64,000 bases of DNA from NCBI RefSeq assembly GCF_001650635.1, contig NZ_LWQU01000174.1:29288-93287 (forward strand), given 5' to 3'. Of this stretch, positions 29,151-38,823 are shown piece by piece (within the stretch, counting starts at the first letter, position 1; each line of letters starts with the position of its first letter). Origin of the DNA: Magnetospirillum moscoviense. GTDB lineage: Bacteria > Pseudomonadota > Alphaproteobacteria > Rhodospirillales > Magnetospirillaceae. A program made the position numbers and the translations under genes. The notes below the pieces were generated by a model. The model did not search any database. It was not told where the DNA came from and saw only the letters and a program-made list of their open reading frames with translations.

Positions 29151-29924
29151 TCACCCGGGCAGGCTGATCCTTAGCCCGTCATGGGCCGGGGCCACTCCGG
29201 CCGGCAGCCTGGCCTTCAGGGCCTGGTAATCCAAGGACGGCGTCATGTGGGTCAGCCAGGCCTGGCGCGGCTTGATCCGCTTGATCCATTCCAGCACCTT
29301 ATCAAGATGGGCGTGGGTCGGATGCGGGGCCAGGGTCAGGCAGCCGACGATCCAGGTGTCGATGCCGGCCAGCGCGGCGAAGCTTTCCTCCGGCAGATCG
29401 ACCACGTCGGTCGAATAAGCCAGCGGGCCGAAGCGATAGCCGGTGGTGCGGCAATAGCCGTGATCCTGGTCGAACGACACCACCTCGATATCGCCAACAG
29501 TAAAGCTGGGCTGCAATTCGGTGAAATCCAGCATCGGCTTGTAGATGGTCTGGCCCTCTTCCACCGCGCCCACCACATAGGCGAACCGGGTGCGGATCGA
29601 GGCCAGCACGTCGGGGCTGCCGAACACCGGGAACGGCTTGCCCATGGCGCGGTTGACCTCGCGCAGATCGTCGATGCCGTGCAGATGGTCGGCATGGTCG
29701 TGGGTGTAGAGCACCCCGTCCAGCCGAGCGATGCCGGCACCCAGCAATTGCTCGCGGCAATCGGGCGAGGTATCGACCAGAAGAGTGGTCGTTTCGGACT
29801 CGACCAGAATCGACGGCCGCAGCCGGCGGTTCTTCGGATTGGCCGGATCGCACAAGCCCCACCCCCGCGAGATCGACGGCACACCGCCGGCCGAACCGCA
29901 CCCGAGGATGGTGGCCGAAATCAT
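29151..29924 (-). CDS. MBL-fold metallohydrolase, PhnP-like
   Basis: The 257-residue metallo-beta-lactamase-fold protein has the metal-binding motif THDHADHLHGIDDLR, a glycine-rich start (ATILGCGSAGGVPSIS), VSFDQDHGYCRTTGYRFG and the C-terminal TLAPHPTHAHLDKVLEW. This is the PhnP/cyclic-phosphodiesterase-like subgroup. It overlaps the stop of tatD by 4 bp; tatD-phnP pairing downstream of metG is common in alphaproteobacteria, so a role in nucleic acid or cyclic-phosphate metabolism is plausible but unproven. Confidence 0.88.
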   Translation of the reverse strand: MISATILGCGSAGGVPSISRGWGLCDPANPKNRRLRPSILVESETTTLLVDTSPDCREQLLGAGIARLDGVLYTHDHADHLHGIDDLREVNRAMGKPFPVFGSPDVLASIRTRFAYVVGAVEEGQTIYKPMLDFTELQPSFTVGDIEVVSFDQDHGYCRTTGYRFGPLAYSTDVVDLPEESFAALAGIDTWIVGCLTLAPHPTHAHLDKVLEWIKRIKPRQAWLTHMTPSLDYQALKARLPAGVAPAHDGLRISLPG

Positions 29925-30697
29925 TGCGCCACCTTATTGAAAAGACGGCGGAAATTGGCGGTGGTCGCCTCGGCCATCCGGTCGCTCGAGACCCCCTTCA
30001 GCTCGGCCAGCTTGGCCGCCGTGTGGGCGACATAAGCCGGTTCGTTGCGCTTGCCGCGATAGGGGATCGGGGCCAGGAACGGGCAGTCGGTTTCCACCAG
30101 CAGACGGTCCAGCGGCACCGTCGCCAGGGTTGCCTGCAACGCCTCGGCCTTCTTGAAGGTAATGATGCCGGAAACCGAGATATAAAGACCTAAATTCAAA
30201 GCGATTTCAGCAAGTTCCGGACCAGAGCTGAAGCAATGCACCAGCCCGGTGAAGGCCCCCTTGCCCATCTCCTCGGTCAGGATGGCGGCCATGTCGTCAT
30301 CGGCGTCGCGGGTATGGATCACCACCGGCAGACCGGTGGCCCGGGCGGCGGCGATATGGGTGCGAAACGAGTCACGCTGCCGGTCGCGCGGGCTTTTATC
30401 GTAGTAATAATCCAGCCCGGTTTCGCCAAAGCCGACCACCTTGGGATGGCGGGCCATGGCGATCAGGCCGTCCAGGTCGGCGGCCGGCTCGGTGCCAGCC
30501 TCATGCGGGTGGATGCCGACGGTGCAATAGATCTCGGGGAATCGTTCCGCTACCGCCAGGACCTGGGGGAAGCGGGTGACATGGGTGTTGATGGTCAACA
30601 TCATGCCGATTCCGCCCGCGCGCGCCCGCGCCACCACCGCGTCCAGTTCGTCGGCGAAGTCGGGGAAATCCAGGTGGCAGTGGCTGTCGACCAGCAT
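29921..30697 (-). CDS. tatD: TatD-family metal-dependent hydrolase (DNase)
   Basis: The start at 30697 gives 258 residues with the metal ligands in LVDSHCHLDF, the glutamate of GFGETGLDYYY, VVIHTRDADDD, HCFSSGPE and LLVETDCPFLAP. TatD proteins are Mg-dependent 3'-5' DNases/RNases of the amidohydrolase fold. The ATG shares one base with the metG stop (TGATG), so the genes are coupled. Confidence 0.93.
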   Translation of the reverse strand: MLVDSHCHLDFPDFADELDAVVARARAGGIGMMLTINTHVTRFPQVLAVAERFPEIYCTVGIHPHEAGTEPAADLDGLIAMARHPKVVGFGETGLDYYYDKSPRDRQRDSFRTHIAAARATGLPVVIHTRDADDDMAAILTEEMGKGAFTGLVHCFSSGPELAEIALNLGLYISVSGIITFKKAEALQATLATVPLDRLLVETDCPFLAPIPYRGKRNEPAYVAHTAAKLAELKGVSSDRMAEATTANFRRLFNKVAQ

Positions 30698-32250
30698 CAG
30701 GCCGCCCCCTCCTCCTCGACGAAGCGCGGAAACACCCCTTGCGGGGTCGGCAAAGCCGTGCCGGACACCAAGGCGCCCGCCATGCCGCAACGATCCAGGG
30801 TGCGGGCGTCGGGCGCCACCGCCAGCTGGTCCAGCAAACGGGCCGAGGAATCGGGCATGAACGCCTGGGTCAGCAGGGCCAGGTTGCGCACCGTTTCGGC
30901 CAGGACCCACAGCACCGTGCCCATGCGTTCGGGATCGGTCTTCTTCAAGGCCCACGGGGCCTGGCGATCGACATAGCCGTTGGCGGCGCGGATCACCACC
31001 CAGGCGGCTTCCAGCGCCTCGTGGAACATCTGGCGGTCCATGGCGTCGCGCATCTTGACGACCAGGCCGTGGGCGGTGCCCAGCATCTCGTTGTCCTCGG
31101 GGGTGAAGGGGCCGCGGGCCGGTACCTGGCCGGCGCAATTCTTGCCGATCATCGACAGCGAACGCTGGGCCAGATTGCCGTAATCGTTGGCCAACTCGGA
31201 ATTCATCCGGGTGATCATGGCGCGATGGCTGAAATCGCCGTCATTGCCGAACGGCACCTCGCGCAGCAGGAAATAGCGCACCTGATCCAGGCCATAGCGC
31301 TCGATCAGGCCGTTGGGCTCGATGACATTGCCGACGGACTTCGAAATCTTCTGGCCCTCGTTGGTCCACCAGCCGTGGGCGAACACCCGCTTGGGCGCCT
31401 CCAGGCCGGCGGCCATCAGGAAGGCCGGCCAATAGACCGCATGGAACCGCACGATGTCCTTGCCGACCATGTGCAGATCGGCCGGCCACCACTTGGCGTA
31501 GGCGCCGTCGACATCGGGATAGCCGATGGCGCTGATATAGTTGGTCAGGGCGTCCAGCCAGACATACATGACATGGGCCTCGTCGCCCGGCACCGGCACG
31601 CCCCAGGTGAAGCTGGTGCGCGACACCGACAGGTCCTGCAGGCCGCCCTTGACGAAGCTGATCACCTCGTTTCGGCGCGACTGCGGCGCGATGCAATCGG
31701 GATTGGCCTCGTAGAAGGCCAGCAGGCGGTCTTGCCACGCCGACAGGCGGAAGAAGTAGCTGGGCTCCTTGACCCATTCGACCGGAGCGCCGGTGGGGGC
31801 CAGCTTGGACCCATTGGGGCCGGCGACCAGTTCGTCCTCGCCGTAGAAGGCCTCGTCGCGCACCGAATACCAGCCCTCGTAATGGCCGAGATAGATGTCG
31901 CCGGCCTCGACCAGCTTGGCCCACAAGGCCTGGACGGCCTGGATGTGGCGGGGCTCGGTGGTGCGGATGAAATCGTCGTTGGTACAGTTCAGACGGGCGG
32001 CCAGCTCGCGGAAATTGGCGGAATTCTGGTCGGCCAGGGCTTGCGGGCTCATGCCGGCGGCATCGGCCGACTTCTCGACCTTCTGGCCGTGTTCGTCGGT
32101 GCCGGTCAGGAAGCGGACATCGAAGCCGTCCAGGCGCTTGAAGCGAGCCATGACGTCGCAGGCCAGCGTGGTATAGGCATGGCCGATATGGGGCTTGTCG
32201 TTCACGTAGTAAATCGGCGTGGTGACGTAGAAGGTCTTGGCCCCACTCAT
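30697..32250 (-). CDS. metG: Methionyl-tRNA synthetase
   Basis: Class I synthetase: the HIGH-equivalent is in TTPIYYVNDKPHIGHAYTT and the KMSKS-equivalent is KISKSVGN. I choose ATG 32250 (MSGAKTFYV) over 32256 because a GGAG abuts the upstream ATG but lies 6 nt from the downstream one. The 517-residue length fits the short form without a C-terminal tRNA-binding domain. It lies between holB and tatD in a minus-strand operon. Confidence 0.96.
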   Translation of the reverse strand: MSGAKTFYVTTPIYYVNDKPHIGHAYTTLACDVMARFKRLDGFDVRFLTGTDEHGQKVEKSADAAGMSPQALADQNSANFRELAARLNCTNDDFIRTTEPRHIQAVQALWAKLVEAGDIYLGHYEGWYSVRDEAFYGEDELVAGPNGSKLAPTGAPVEWVKEPSYFFRLSAWQDRLLAFYEANPDCIAPQSRRNEVISFVKGGLQDLSVSRTSFTWGVPVPGDEAHVMYVWLDALTNYISAIGYPDVDGAYAKWWPADLHMVGKDIVRFHAVYWPAFLMAAGLEAPKRVFAHGWWTNEGQKISKSVGNVIEPNGLIERYGLDQVRYFLLREVPFGNDGDFSHRAMITRMNSELANDYGNLAQRSLSMIGKNCAGQVPARGPFTPEDNEMLGTAHGLVVKMRDAMDRQMFHEALEAAWVVIRAANGYVDRQAPWALKKTDPERMGTVLWVLAETVRNLALLTQAFMPDSSARLLDQLAVAPDARTLDRCGMAGALVSGTALPTPQGVFPRFVEEEGAA

Positions 32251-32299
32251 AATCATCTCCGTATCACTATGCTGGACCTGGGCGCGGCGGCTGCCCGGA

Positions 32300-33379
32300 T
32301 CAACCCTTGGCCAGACGTTCGATCGCCAGGAACGCCGTCAGGATGGCCTGTTTGCGGTCCAGGTTGACCGCGTCGGTGCGACCGAACAGGGCGGAGACCT
32401 TTTCCCACAGCTCAAGCCAGCGTTCAAGGCTGGCGGCGGCCAGCAGCCGGGCCATCACCTGGCCCTCGCCGGGAACCACCTCGGTCATGCCCCTGCCCTC
32501 GCGTCCGCCGACCTGGACCAGGCGGGCCAGCCACCATACCAGCAATTCGGTCACCGTGCGCCAGGCGGCTTCGGCCTCGGGACGGCTGGTGCGGTCGGCG
32601 AAGGCGTGCAGCGCCGGCACGTCCAGGCGCGGCAGCGCCACCAGCAGGCCCATCAATTCCTGATAAAGCTCGAGCCCGCCCTCGGCGGCCAGGCCCAGCG
32701 CCTTGCCCAGGCTGCCCTCGCCCAGGCGGGCCAGGGCGGCGATCTCGGAATCGGTCAGCTCGGGGCGATAATGGGACAGAAGCTGGCTGACATGCTGTTC
32801 CGAAAGGGGATTCAAGGCCAGCTTGCGACAGCGCGAGCGGATGGTCGGCAACAGACGGCCGGGGCTGTGGCAGACCAGCAGGATCAAGGCCTGGCGCGGC
32901 GGCTCTTCCAGCACCTTCAAGACGGCGTTGGCTGCGTTGCGGTTCATTTCATCGGCGGCGTCGATCAGCACCCCCCGCCAGCCGGCATCGGCGGTCTGGT
33001 GGAACAGGTCGCCGATCTTCCTGACGTCATCGACGACGATCTCGGACTTCAGCTTGCCCTTCTTTTCGTCGGCGACACCGCGCTCGATCGCCTTCAGGTC
33101 GCGGTGGGCCTGCGAAGCCATCTGGTGAAACACCGGATGATCGGCGGAAATCTCCAGGCTGTCGGGCGGGCCGCCGAACAGGCCGCCGCCCTCGCCGCCG
33201 CCGGCCAGGGCGAAGCGGGCGATGCGATAGGCCAAGGTCGCCTTGCCGATGCCCTTGGGCCCGGTCAGCAGCCAGGCATGGGCCATGCGGCCCGAATTCC
33301 ACGCATCCAGGAACACCCGCTCGGCCGCCTGATGGCCGACCAGATGGGGATTGGCCCGGGGATGGGGGAGATCGGTCAT
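32300..33379 (-). CDS. holB: DNA polymerase III delta' subunit
   Basis: The start at 33379 overlaps the tmk stop as ATGA and gives 359 residues. It is an AAA+ clamp-loader subunit: VGHQAAERVFLDAWNSGRMAHAWLLTGPKGIGKATLAYRIARF, DDVRKIGDLFHQT, VLIDAADEMNRNAANAVLKVLEEPP (Walker B and sensor region) and RSRCRKL. The tmk-holB-metG-tatD order is standard in alphaproteobacteria. Confidence 0.95.
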   Translation of the reverse strand: MTDLPHPRANPHLVGHQAAERVFLDAWNSGRMAHAWLLTGPKGIGKATLAYRIARFALAGGGEGGGLFGGPPDSLEISADHPVFHQMASQAHRDLKAIERGVADEKKGKLKSEIVVDDVRKIGDLFHQTADAGWRGVLIDAADEMNRNAANAVLKVLEEPPRQALILLVCHSPGRLLPTIRSRCRKLALNPLSEQHVSQLLSHYRPELTDSEIAALARLGEGSLGKALGLAAEGGLELYQELMGLLVALPRLDVPALHAFADRTSRPEAEAAWRTVTELLVWWLARLVQVGGREGRGMTEVVPGEGQVMARLLAAASLERWLELWEKVSALFGRTDAVNLDRKQAILTAFLAIERLAKG

Positions 33380-34002
33380 GGTGCCAGTCGCTGGCTCACC
33401 ACCGCCATGATGGCCTGGTGCACCCATTCTGGACCTTGGCCGGCGTCGATGATGGCGCAGCGTTCCGCATGGCGAGCGGCGATGTCCAGGAAGCCCTGGC
33501 GCAGGCGGCGGTGGAAATCCAGCCCCATCCGTTCATAGCGATCCTCGGCCCCGCCACGGCCGCCGGCCCGGGCCAGCCCGGCCTCGACCGGCAAATCCAG
33601 GATCAAGGTCAGATCGGGGGCGAAATCGCCCACCGTCAAGGCGGTCAATTGCTCAAGCTCGTCGATGGGCAGGCCATGGCCATAGCCCTGATAGGCGATG
33701 GTCGAATCGGCGAAGCGGTCGCACAGCACCCACTGGCCAGACTCCAAGGCCGGCCACACCTTCTTGACCAGATGGTCGCGCCGCGCCGCCGAATGCAGCA
33801 AGGCTTCGGTGCGCGCGTCCCAGCGATCGGTGTCGCCGGTGACCAGCAGGGCGCGGATGGCCTCGGCCCCGGGCGAGCCGCCGGGCTCACGCGTCACAAT
33901 CACCGGCTTGCCCATGGATTCCAGCGCGGCGGCCAACAGGCGGATCTGGGTCGATTTCCCGGCCCCCTCCCCGCCTTCCAAGGTGATGAACCGTCCGCGC
34001 AT
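33376..34002 (-). CDS. tmk: Thymidylate kinase
   Basis: The start at 34002 gives 208 residues with the P-loop FITLEGGEGAGKSTQ, the DR[YF]-type motif CDRFADSTIAYQGYG, and the LID region GRGGAEDRYERMG. It phosphorylates dTMP to dTDP. It lies 5 bp after the dac gene and overlaps holB. A longer in-frame reading upstream runs into dac and is rejected. Confidence 0.96.
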   Translation of the reverse strand: MRGRFITLEGGEGAGKSTQIRLLAAALESMGKPVIVTREPGGSPGAEAIRALLVTGDTDRWDARTEALLHSAARRDHLVKKVWPALESGQWVLCDRFADSTIAYQGYGHGLPIDELEQLTALTVGDFAPDLTLILDLPVEAGLARAGGRGGAEDRYERMGLDFHRRLRQGFLDIAARHAERCAIIDAGQGPEWVHQAIMAVVSQRLAP

Positions 34003-34007
34003 CAATT

Positions 34008-35174
34008 CTAGCCCTTCGGCCCCCACAGGATATGGCGCAACGCCGTGCTGATGCGGCCGATCACGCCCAGTTTGGCGACATCGGCACCGGCGGCCAGCGG
34101 CAGTTCCACCGTCTCGATCCCCGGCGCGGTGATCACCAGCTTGCCGACCACCTCGCCGCGACGGATGGGCGCGGCGATCGGGCCGGTATAGACCGCCGTC
34201 ACCTTCATGCCCTGGCGAGCCCGGCGCGGCATGGTCACTTCCAGGCGCTCGGCGGCGACCAGCGGGATGGTGGCCTGTTCGCCCAGCCACACCTCGGCGT
34301 CGGTGACGACGTCGCCGACCTTGAACAGGGCGTAATTCTCGAATTCGCGATAGGCCCACTCGATCAGGCGCTGGCTTTCCTCGGCGCGGTCCTTCATCGA
34401 CTTCAGGCCGTTGATCACCATGATCAGCCGACGTTCGCCGCGCTTGACGGTGCCGACCAGGCCGTAACCGGCCAGTTCGGTGTGGCCGGTCTTCAGCCCG
34501 TCGGCCCCCGACACCCCGTACAGCAGCGGGTTGCGGTTGCCCTGCTTGATGTTGTTGAAGACGAATTCCCGTTCCGAATAGATCGGGAAATATTCCGGGA
34601 AGTCGGTGATCAGGCGCCGGGCCAGGATCGACAGGTCGCGCGCGGTGGTCAGATGCTCGGGGTCGGGCCAGCCCGACGCGTTGCGAAGCGTGGTGTTGCG
34701 CATGCCCAGATCGCGGGCGCGCCGCGTGGCGAATTCGGCGAAGGCTTCCTCGGTGCCGGAATGGGCCTCGGCCAGCACCGAACAGGCGTCGTTGCCCGAC
34801 TGGATGATGACGCCGCGGATCAGGTCGGACACCTTGGCCTCGGAACCGACCGGCAGGAACATCAACGAGCCGCCCGACTTGAAATGGCGCTTCCAGCTGG
34901 TTTCCGACACCGGCAGCCGGTCGTCCATCTTCCAGCTGCCTTCCTTCAGCTTCTCGAACACCAGATAGGCGGTCATCAGCTTGCTCATCGACGACGGCGC
35001 CATCAGCTCGTCGGCGTTCTTTTCCAGCAAGATCGCCCCGGTGCGATAATCGAGAATGATGGCCTGGCGGGCCGAGGTCTCAAGCGGCTCGGCCTGGGCG
35101 GCCGGACGAACGGCGACCACCAGGCACAGGGCCAGAACCAGCAGGCGGATGGGCGGCAACGGATTGATCTTCAA
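34008..35174 (-). CDS. dacC: D-alanyl-D-alanine carboxypeptidase (class A-type PBP, DacA/C-like)
   Basis: The 388-residue protein has a signal peptide (LLVLALCLVVAVRPAAQA), the SxxK nucleophile in PSSMSKLMTAY, the SxN motif in QSGNDAC and the KTG motif in DGLKTGHTE. A C-terminal beta domain (about 290-370) with an amphipathic tail is typical of PBP5/6. It trims the terminal D-Ala of peptidoglycan side chains. It sits between rlpA and tmk in a cell-wall cluster. Confidence 0.94.
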   Translation of the reverse strand: MKINPLPPIRLLVLALCLVVAVRPAAQAEPLETSARQAIILDYRTGAILLEKNADELMAPSSMSKLMTAYLVFEKLKEGSWKMDDRLPVSETSWKRHFKSGGSLMFLPVGSEAKVSDLIRGVIIQSGNDACSVLAEAHSGTEEAFAEFATRRARDLGMRNTTLRNASGWPDPEHLTTARDLSILARRLITDFPEYFPIYSEREFVFNNIKQGNRNPLLYGVSGADGLKTGHTELAGYGLVGTVKRGERRLIMVINGLKSMKDRAEESQRLIEWAYREFENYALFKVGDVVTDAEVWLGEQATIPLVAAERLEVTMPRRARQGMKVTAVYTGPIAAPIRRGEVVGKLVITAPGIETVELPLAAGADVAKLGVIGRISTALRHILWGPKG

Positions 35175-35194
35175 CGGAAAAGTCCTCGGTTCAA

Positions 35195-36181
35195 TTAATC
35201 GACGATGACGCGGGCATCCTGCTGCCCGGTGGCGATAACGGATTCCAGCAGGCGGTCGGCCTCTTCGACGCTGGAAAGCGGGCCGAAGCGGACCCGGAAC
35301 AGGGTTTGGCCCTTGACGTGGGTCTGCGAGATGACCGGACGGCCCACCCCGGACAGGCGGGCCTGCAGGCGCAGCGCGTTGTCGTGACGGCTGAAGGCGC
35401 CGGCCTGGACGAACAGGTTGGTCGCCTTGACCGAATCCATCTGGACGTCCGGGTTGGCCAGGGCGCGTTCGGCCTTCGCCAGCGCCTGGGCGTTGCGGGC
35501 CTCGGCCGGCGACGAAACCGTGCCGTTGGAAATGGTGCGCGGCGCCTCGCGGCTGCCCGGCGCCGGCAGGGTCTCGGCGGTCACGCTCTCGCGCGGGGCG
35601 GCTGCCACTTGCGGCTCGCGGCCGCCGGCCGCCGGAGAGGTGTTCAGCTTGCCGGCCAGGGCGCGGCTTTCCTCGGGCATGATCTGCACCCGCACCCGCG
35701 CGGTGCCCTGCCCCTCGAAGCCCAGCAATTGCGCGGCGCGGCGCGACAGGTCGATGACCCGGCCGTTGGCGAAGGGGCCGCGATCATTGACCCGGATCAC
35801 CAGGGCGCGGCCGTTTTCCAGATTGGTCACCCGCACCACCGACGGCATCGGCAGGGTCTTGTGCGCCGCCGACACCGCGTTCTGGTCGAAGGCCTCGCCG
35901 TTGGCGGTCTGCTTGCCGTGGAAGTCGGGGCCGTACCACGAGGCGATGCCGGATTCGTCGTAATCCCAATCCTCGCGCGGATAGTACCACACGCCCTTGA
36001 CCTGATAGGGCTTGCCGATCTTGTAATTGGGGGCCGCTCCGCCGACCGGCGGCGGGTCGTCGCCGGCGGCCCGCTTGGCCATGTGGCCGAACAGATTCAT
36101 CTCCGAGCAGCCGGTCAGCAGCGTGGCCGACAGCAGCAGCGCCGCCCAGGATCGCGGCCTATGCCGTGTCGCCCGCATCAT
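35195..36181 (-). CDS. rlpA: RlpA-like septal lipoprotein with SPOR domain
   Basis: The 328-residue protein has a lipoprotein signal (LLLSATLLTGC), a double-psi beta-barrel (about 75-165: SGIASWYGPDFHGKQTANGE, RVNDRGPFANGRVIDLS), a low-complexity linker, and a C-terminal SPOR domain (about 250-328: NLFVQAGAFSRHDNALRLQA). RlpA is a lytic transglycosylase acting on stem-peptide-free glycan at the septum. GAGGGGG precedes the first ATG; the next codon is also ATG. Confidence 0.93.
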   Translation of the reverse strand: MMRATRHRPRSWAALLLSATLLTGCSEMNLFGHMAKRAAGDDPPPVGGAAPNYKIGKPYQVKGVWYYPREDWDYDESGIASWYGPDFHGKQTANGEAFDQNAVSAAHKTLPMPSVVRVTNLENGRALVIRVNDRGPFANGRVIDLSRRAAQLLGFEGQGTARVRVQIMPEESRALAGKLNTSPAAGGREPQVAAAPRESVTAETLPAPGSREAPRTISNGTVSSPAEARNAQALAKAERALANPDVQMDSVKATNLFVQAGAFSRHDNALRLQARLSGVGRPVISQTHVKGQTLFRVRFGPLSSVEEADRLLESVIATGQQDARVIVD

Positions 36182-36220
36182 CTAGTTGCCCCCTCGGCCG
36201 TCACCCAAAGATGTGGTAGT

Positions 36221-37189
36221 CTACTTGGCGCCGATCCGCTCCGCAAGATGGCCGACGGCCAGAGCGAAATAGGTCGATCGGTTCCATTTCAGGATGGTGC
36301 GGAAATTCTCGTAGACCAGGAAGGTCGGCCCCTTGCCGTTCTCGGCATAGATCACCGACGCCTGCAGGTCGGCCTTGGGCAGTTTCTTGCCGTTGGCGGC
36401 GGTCAGGCCCAGGGCGCTCCACTCGGCCAGGCTTTTCCGGGTGTCCAGGCCGACCAGCCGGGTGTCGAAGCCCTTGGGCAGCGTGACGGCGCGGCCCCAG
36501 GTCTCGTCGCCGTTCCAGCCAGACCGCAGCAGGTAGTTGGACGCCGAGGCGAAGACGTCGGGCTTGGTGCCCCAGATGTCGCGTCGGCCGTCGCCGTCCC
36601 AATCCTCGGCGAAACGCAGGAACGAGGACGGCATGAACTGGCACTGCCCCATGGCCCCGGCCCACGAGCCCAGCATGGCCGATGGCGCGATATGGCCTTC
36701 ATCCAGAATCTTCAGGGCGTTCATCAGCTCGCCGCGGAAATAGGCCGAGCGGCGACCGTCGAACCCCAGGGTGGCCAGGGCCGAGACCACCGGATAGCCG
36801 CCGGTGACCCGGCCGAAATCGGTCTCGATGCCCCATAAGGCCACCACATACTTGGGCTGGACGTGATAACGCCGCTCGATCTCGGACAGAACGGCACGAT
36901 GCTCGGCCAACAGCTTGCGGCCTCGCTCGACCTTGGAGGGCGTCAGCACGCGATCGATATATTGCTGGTAGGTGATTGTAAACTCGGGTTGACGACGATC
37001 CAGCTCGACCACCTTGTCGATGTGCTGGATTCCGGTCAGGGCGGTTTCCACCGTCTCGGCCTTGATCCCCTGGGCCAGGGCGTCGCGTTCGACCTCCTTC
37101 AGCCAGGTTTGGAAATCGCGCGCGGGCTCTTGCGCCATGGCCGGCCCCAAAGAACCCACCACCAGAAGTGCCGCCACCAGAATACGCAT
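36221..37189 (-). CDS. mltB: Membrane-bound lytic murein transglycosylase B family protein
   Basis: The start at 37189 gives 322 residues with a cleavable signal peptide (ILVAALLVVGSLGPAMAQ). The catalytic Glu lies in VALWGIETDFGRVTGGYPV. WAGAMGQCQFMPSSFLRFAEDWDGDGRRDIW, with the EDWDGDG loop, is typical of family GH103/SLT_2. There is no lipobox, so this is a periplasmic rather than lipid-anchored member. First gene of the mltB-rlpA-dac cell-wall run. Confidence 0.93.
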   Translation of the reverse strand: MRILVAALLVVGSLGPAMAQEPARDFQTWLKEVERDALAQGIKAETVETALTGIQHIDKVVELDRRQPEFTITYQQYIDRVLTPSKVERGRKLLAEHRAVLSEIERRYHVQPKYVVALWGIETDFGRVTGGYPVVSALATLGFDGRRSAYFRGELMNALKILDEGHIAPSAMLGSWAGAMGQCQFMPSSFLRFAEDWDGDGRRDIWGTKPDVFASASNYLLRSGWNGDETWGRAVTLPKGFDTRLVGLDTRKSLAEWSALGLTAANGKKLPKADLQASVIYAENGKGPTFLVYENFRTILKWNRSTYFALAVGHLAERIGAK

Positions 37190-37251
37190 GGAATACCTCG
37201 ACCGCGAAAGACCGCGCCGTTGTGCCACATTCGATCGAAGCCCGGCAACCG

Positions 37252-38040
37252 TCACGGTGCCGGGAACCAATCGGCGGTCCAGCCGAGCAGACGATAGGAC
37301 ACCAGCCCGATCCACTCGTGAAGGGCGGCGCCCAGCACCCCCAGCCCGGCCGGCAGGTTGAAGTGTAGGCCCGCCACCCTGGCGGTGCCGTTGGTGGCGT
37401 AATCGACCGGCCAGGCGGTCACCTGCCAGCCGGCGGCCCGGAACACCCCAACCGAGCGCGGCATATGGCTGGCCGAGGTCACCAGCAGCCACACCTGACC
37501 CGGCCGGGGATTGGCCAGCGGCAGGGAGAAAGCAGCGTTCTCGCGGGTATTGCGCGATTGCTCCTCGTAAAGGATGCGGCTGCCATCGATGCCCAGTTGG
37601 GCGAGATACTGACGGACGGCGGTGGCTTCCTTATAGTCTTGCTCGCTCAGGCTGCCGGAGCCGCCGGTAAAGATCACCGTGGCATCGGGAAAGCGCCGGG
37701 ACAATTCGATCATGGCGGTAATCCGGTCGATGGCGCCGCCGGCATTGGGCTGCCCCCGCAAGGCCGAGCCGACCGGATCGATGGCGCCTCCTAAGACGAC
37801 GATCCCATCGACCCGCTCCAGCTTGGCCGGCGGGGGAAAGCGGTCCTCGAGCGGGGCGATCAACCATTCCTCGAGCGGCGACACCGCCACGATCAGCAGC
37901 GCCAGGCATTCCCACAGCAGGATGGTCCGCCCCAGCCGAAGCCAGCGCGTCAGCAGCAGAATGGTCGCCAAGCCCATGATCAAGAACGCCAAATTGGTCG
38001 GATTTGTAAGGATTCCAACCACTTTGGACAAGATGAACAT
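37252..38040 (-). CDS. YdcF/ElyC-family (DUF218) membrane protein
   Basis: The start at 38040 follows GGGAG at 6 nt and gives 262 residues. Two N-terminal membrane helices (LAFLIMGLATILLLTRWL; ILLWECLALLIVAV) precede the DUF218 domain (about 75-225): VDGIVVLGGAIDP, TVIFTGGSGS, SRNTRENA and VTSASHMPRS. ElyC-like members affect envelope and peptidoglycan synthesis; the catalytic role is undetermined. It is divergent from the carbonic anhydrase. Confidence 0.88.
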   Translation of the reverse strand: MFILSKVVGILTNPTNLAFLIMGLATILLLTRWLRLGRTILLWECLALLIVAVSPLEEWLIAPLEDRFPPPAKLERVDGIVVLGGAIDPVGSALRGQPNAGGAIDRITAMIELSRRFPDATVIFTGGSGSLSEQDYKEATAVRQYLAQLGIDGSRILYEEQSRNTRENAAFSLPLANPRPGQVWLLVTSASHMPRSVGVFRAAGWQVTAWPVDYATNGTARVAGLHFNLPAGLGVLGAALHEWIGLVSYRLLGWTADWFPAP

Positions 38041-38109
38041 CAATGACTCCCTTTGGTCGCCGGCCCGATCATGATAAACAGGCCACCGATTGTCACCTGG
38101 GAGGACCAC

Positions 38110-38736
38110 ATGGACAAGCTGATCGATGGTTTCCGCCGATTCCGCGAAACGAATTTTGCCCAGAACCGGGGCCTGTTCGAGACCCTGGCCCAACAAGGAC
38201 AAACTCCGAAAGTGCTGTTGATCGGCTGCTGCGATTCGCGCGTCGATCCGGCCATCTTGTTCGACGCCCAGCCCGGCGAGATGTTCGTGCTGAGAAACGT
38301 CGCCAACCTGATCCCGCCCTATGCTCCCGACGAGGGTCATCACGGCACCTCGGCTGCGCTGGAATTCGCCGTGCGCGGCCTCGAGGTCGAGCATGTAGTG
38401 GTGCTGGGCCACGCCCAGTGCGGCGGCGTCCGCGCGCTGGTGGAAAACCAGTCGGGCGACCAGACCGACTTCATCAAGGGCTGGATGACCATCGCGCGGG
38501 CCGCCCGCGACCGGGCCTTGGCCCTGACCCTGTCGGCCGGCCAGCCCATCGAGGCGGCCCGGCGGATGTGCGAACAGGAAACTGTCGCCATCTCGCTGGC
38601 CAACCTGATGACTTTCCCCTGGGTGCGCGAGCGGGTCGAACAAAGCCGTCTGATGCTGCACGGCTGGTTCTACAACATGGAAGAAGGCAAGTTGTTCCGC
38701 CTGGACCCCTATACCAACACTTTTCTTGAGGTTTAA
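38110..38736 (+). CDS. can: Beta-class carbonic anhydrase
   Basis: The start at 38110 behind GGGAGGACCAC gives 208 residues. Zinc ligands are the Cys of GCCDSRVDP and the His and Cys of LGHAQCGGVRAL; the Asp-Arg dyad is in DSR. It interconverts CO2 and bicarbonate, consistent with autotrophic or carboxylating metabolism in an organism that also has phosphoribulokinase. Divergent from the DUF218 gene with a 69-bp gap. Confidence 0.95.
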   Translation: MDKLIDGFRRFRETNFAQNRGLFETLAQQGQTPKVLLIGCCDSRVDPAILFDAQPGEMFVLRNVANLIPPYAPDEGHHGTSAALEFAVRGLEVEHVVVLGHAQCGGVRALVENQSGDQTDFIKGWMTIARAARDRALALTLSAGQPIEAARRMCEQETVAISLANLMTFPWVRERVEQSRLMLHGWFYNMEEGKLFRLDPYTNTFLEV

Positions 38737-38766
38737 TTGCCCGCCCCCGCCTCTTCTCAACCTGTT

Positions 38767-38812
38767 CCGGGCGCGCTATTGTGACCCCAATCTTTTGTCG
38801 AGGCGCGCCCGG
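38767..38812 (+). repeat. 10-bp perfect inverted repeat in the diguanylate cyclase leader
   Basis: CCGGGCGCGC (38767-38776) and GCGCGCCCGG (38803-38812) pair perfectly around 26 nt. The right arm runs into the GGGGGGA ribosome-binding site of the downstream GTG-initiated gene. If both arms are transcribed, the stem could partly mask the ribosome site. Confidence 0.5.
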
Positions 38813-38823
38813 GGGGAATACAC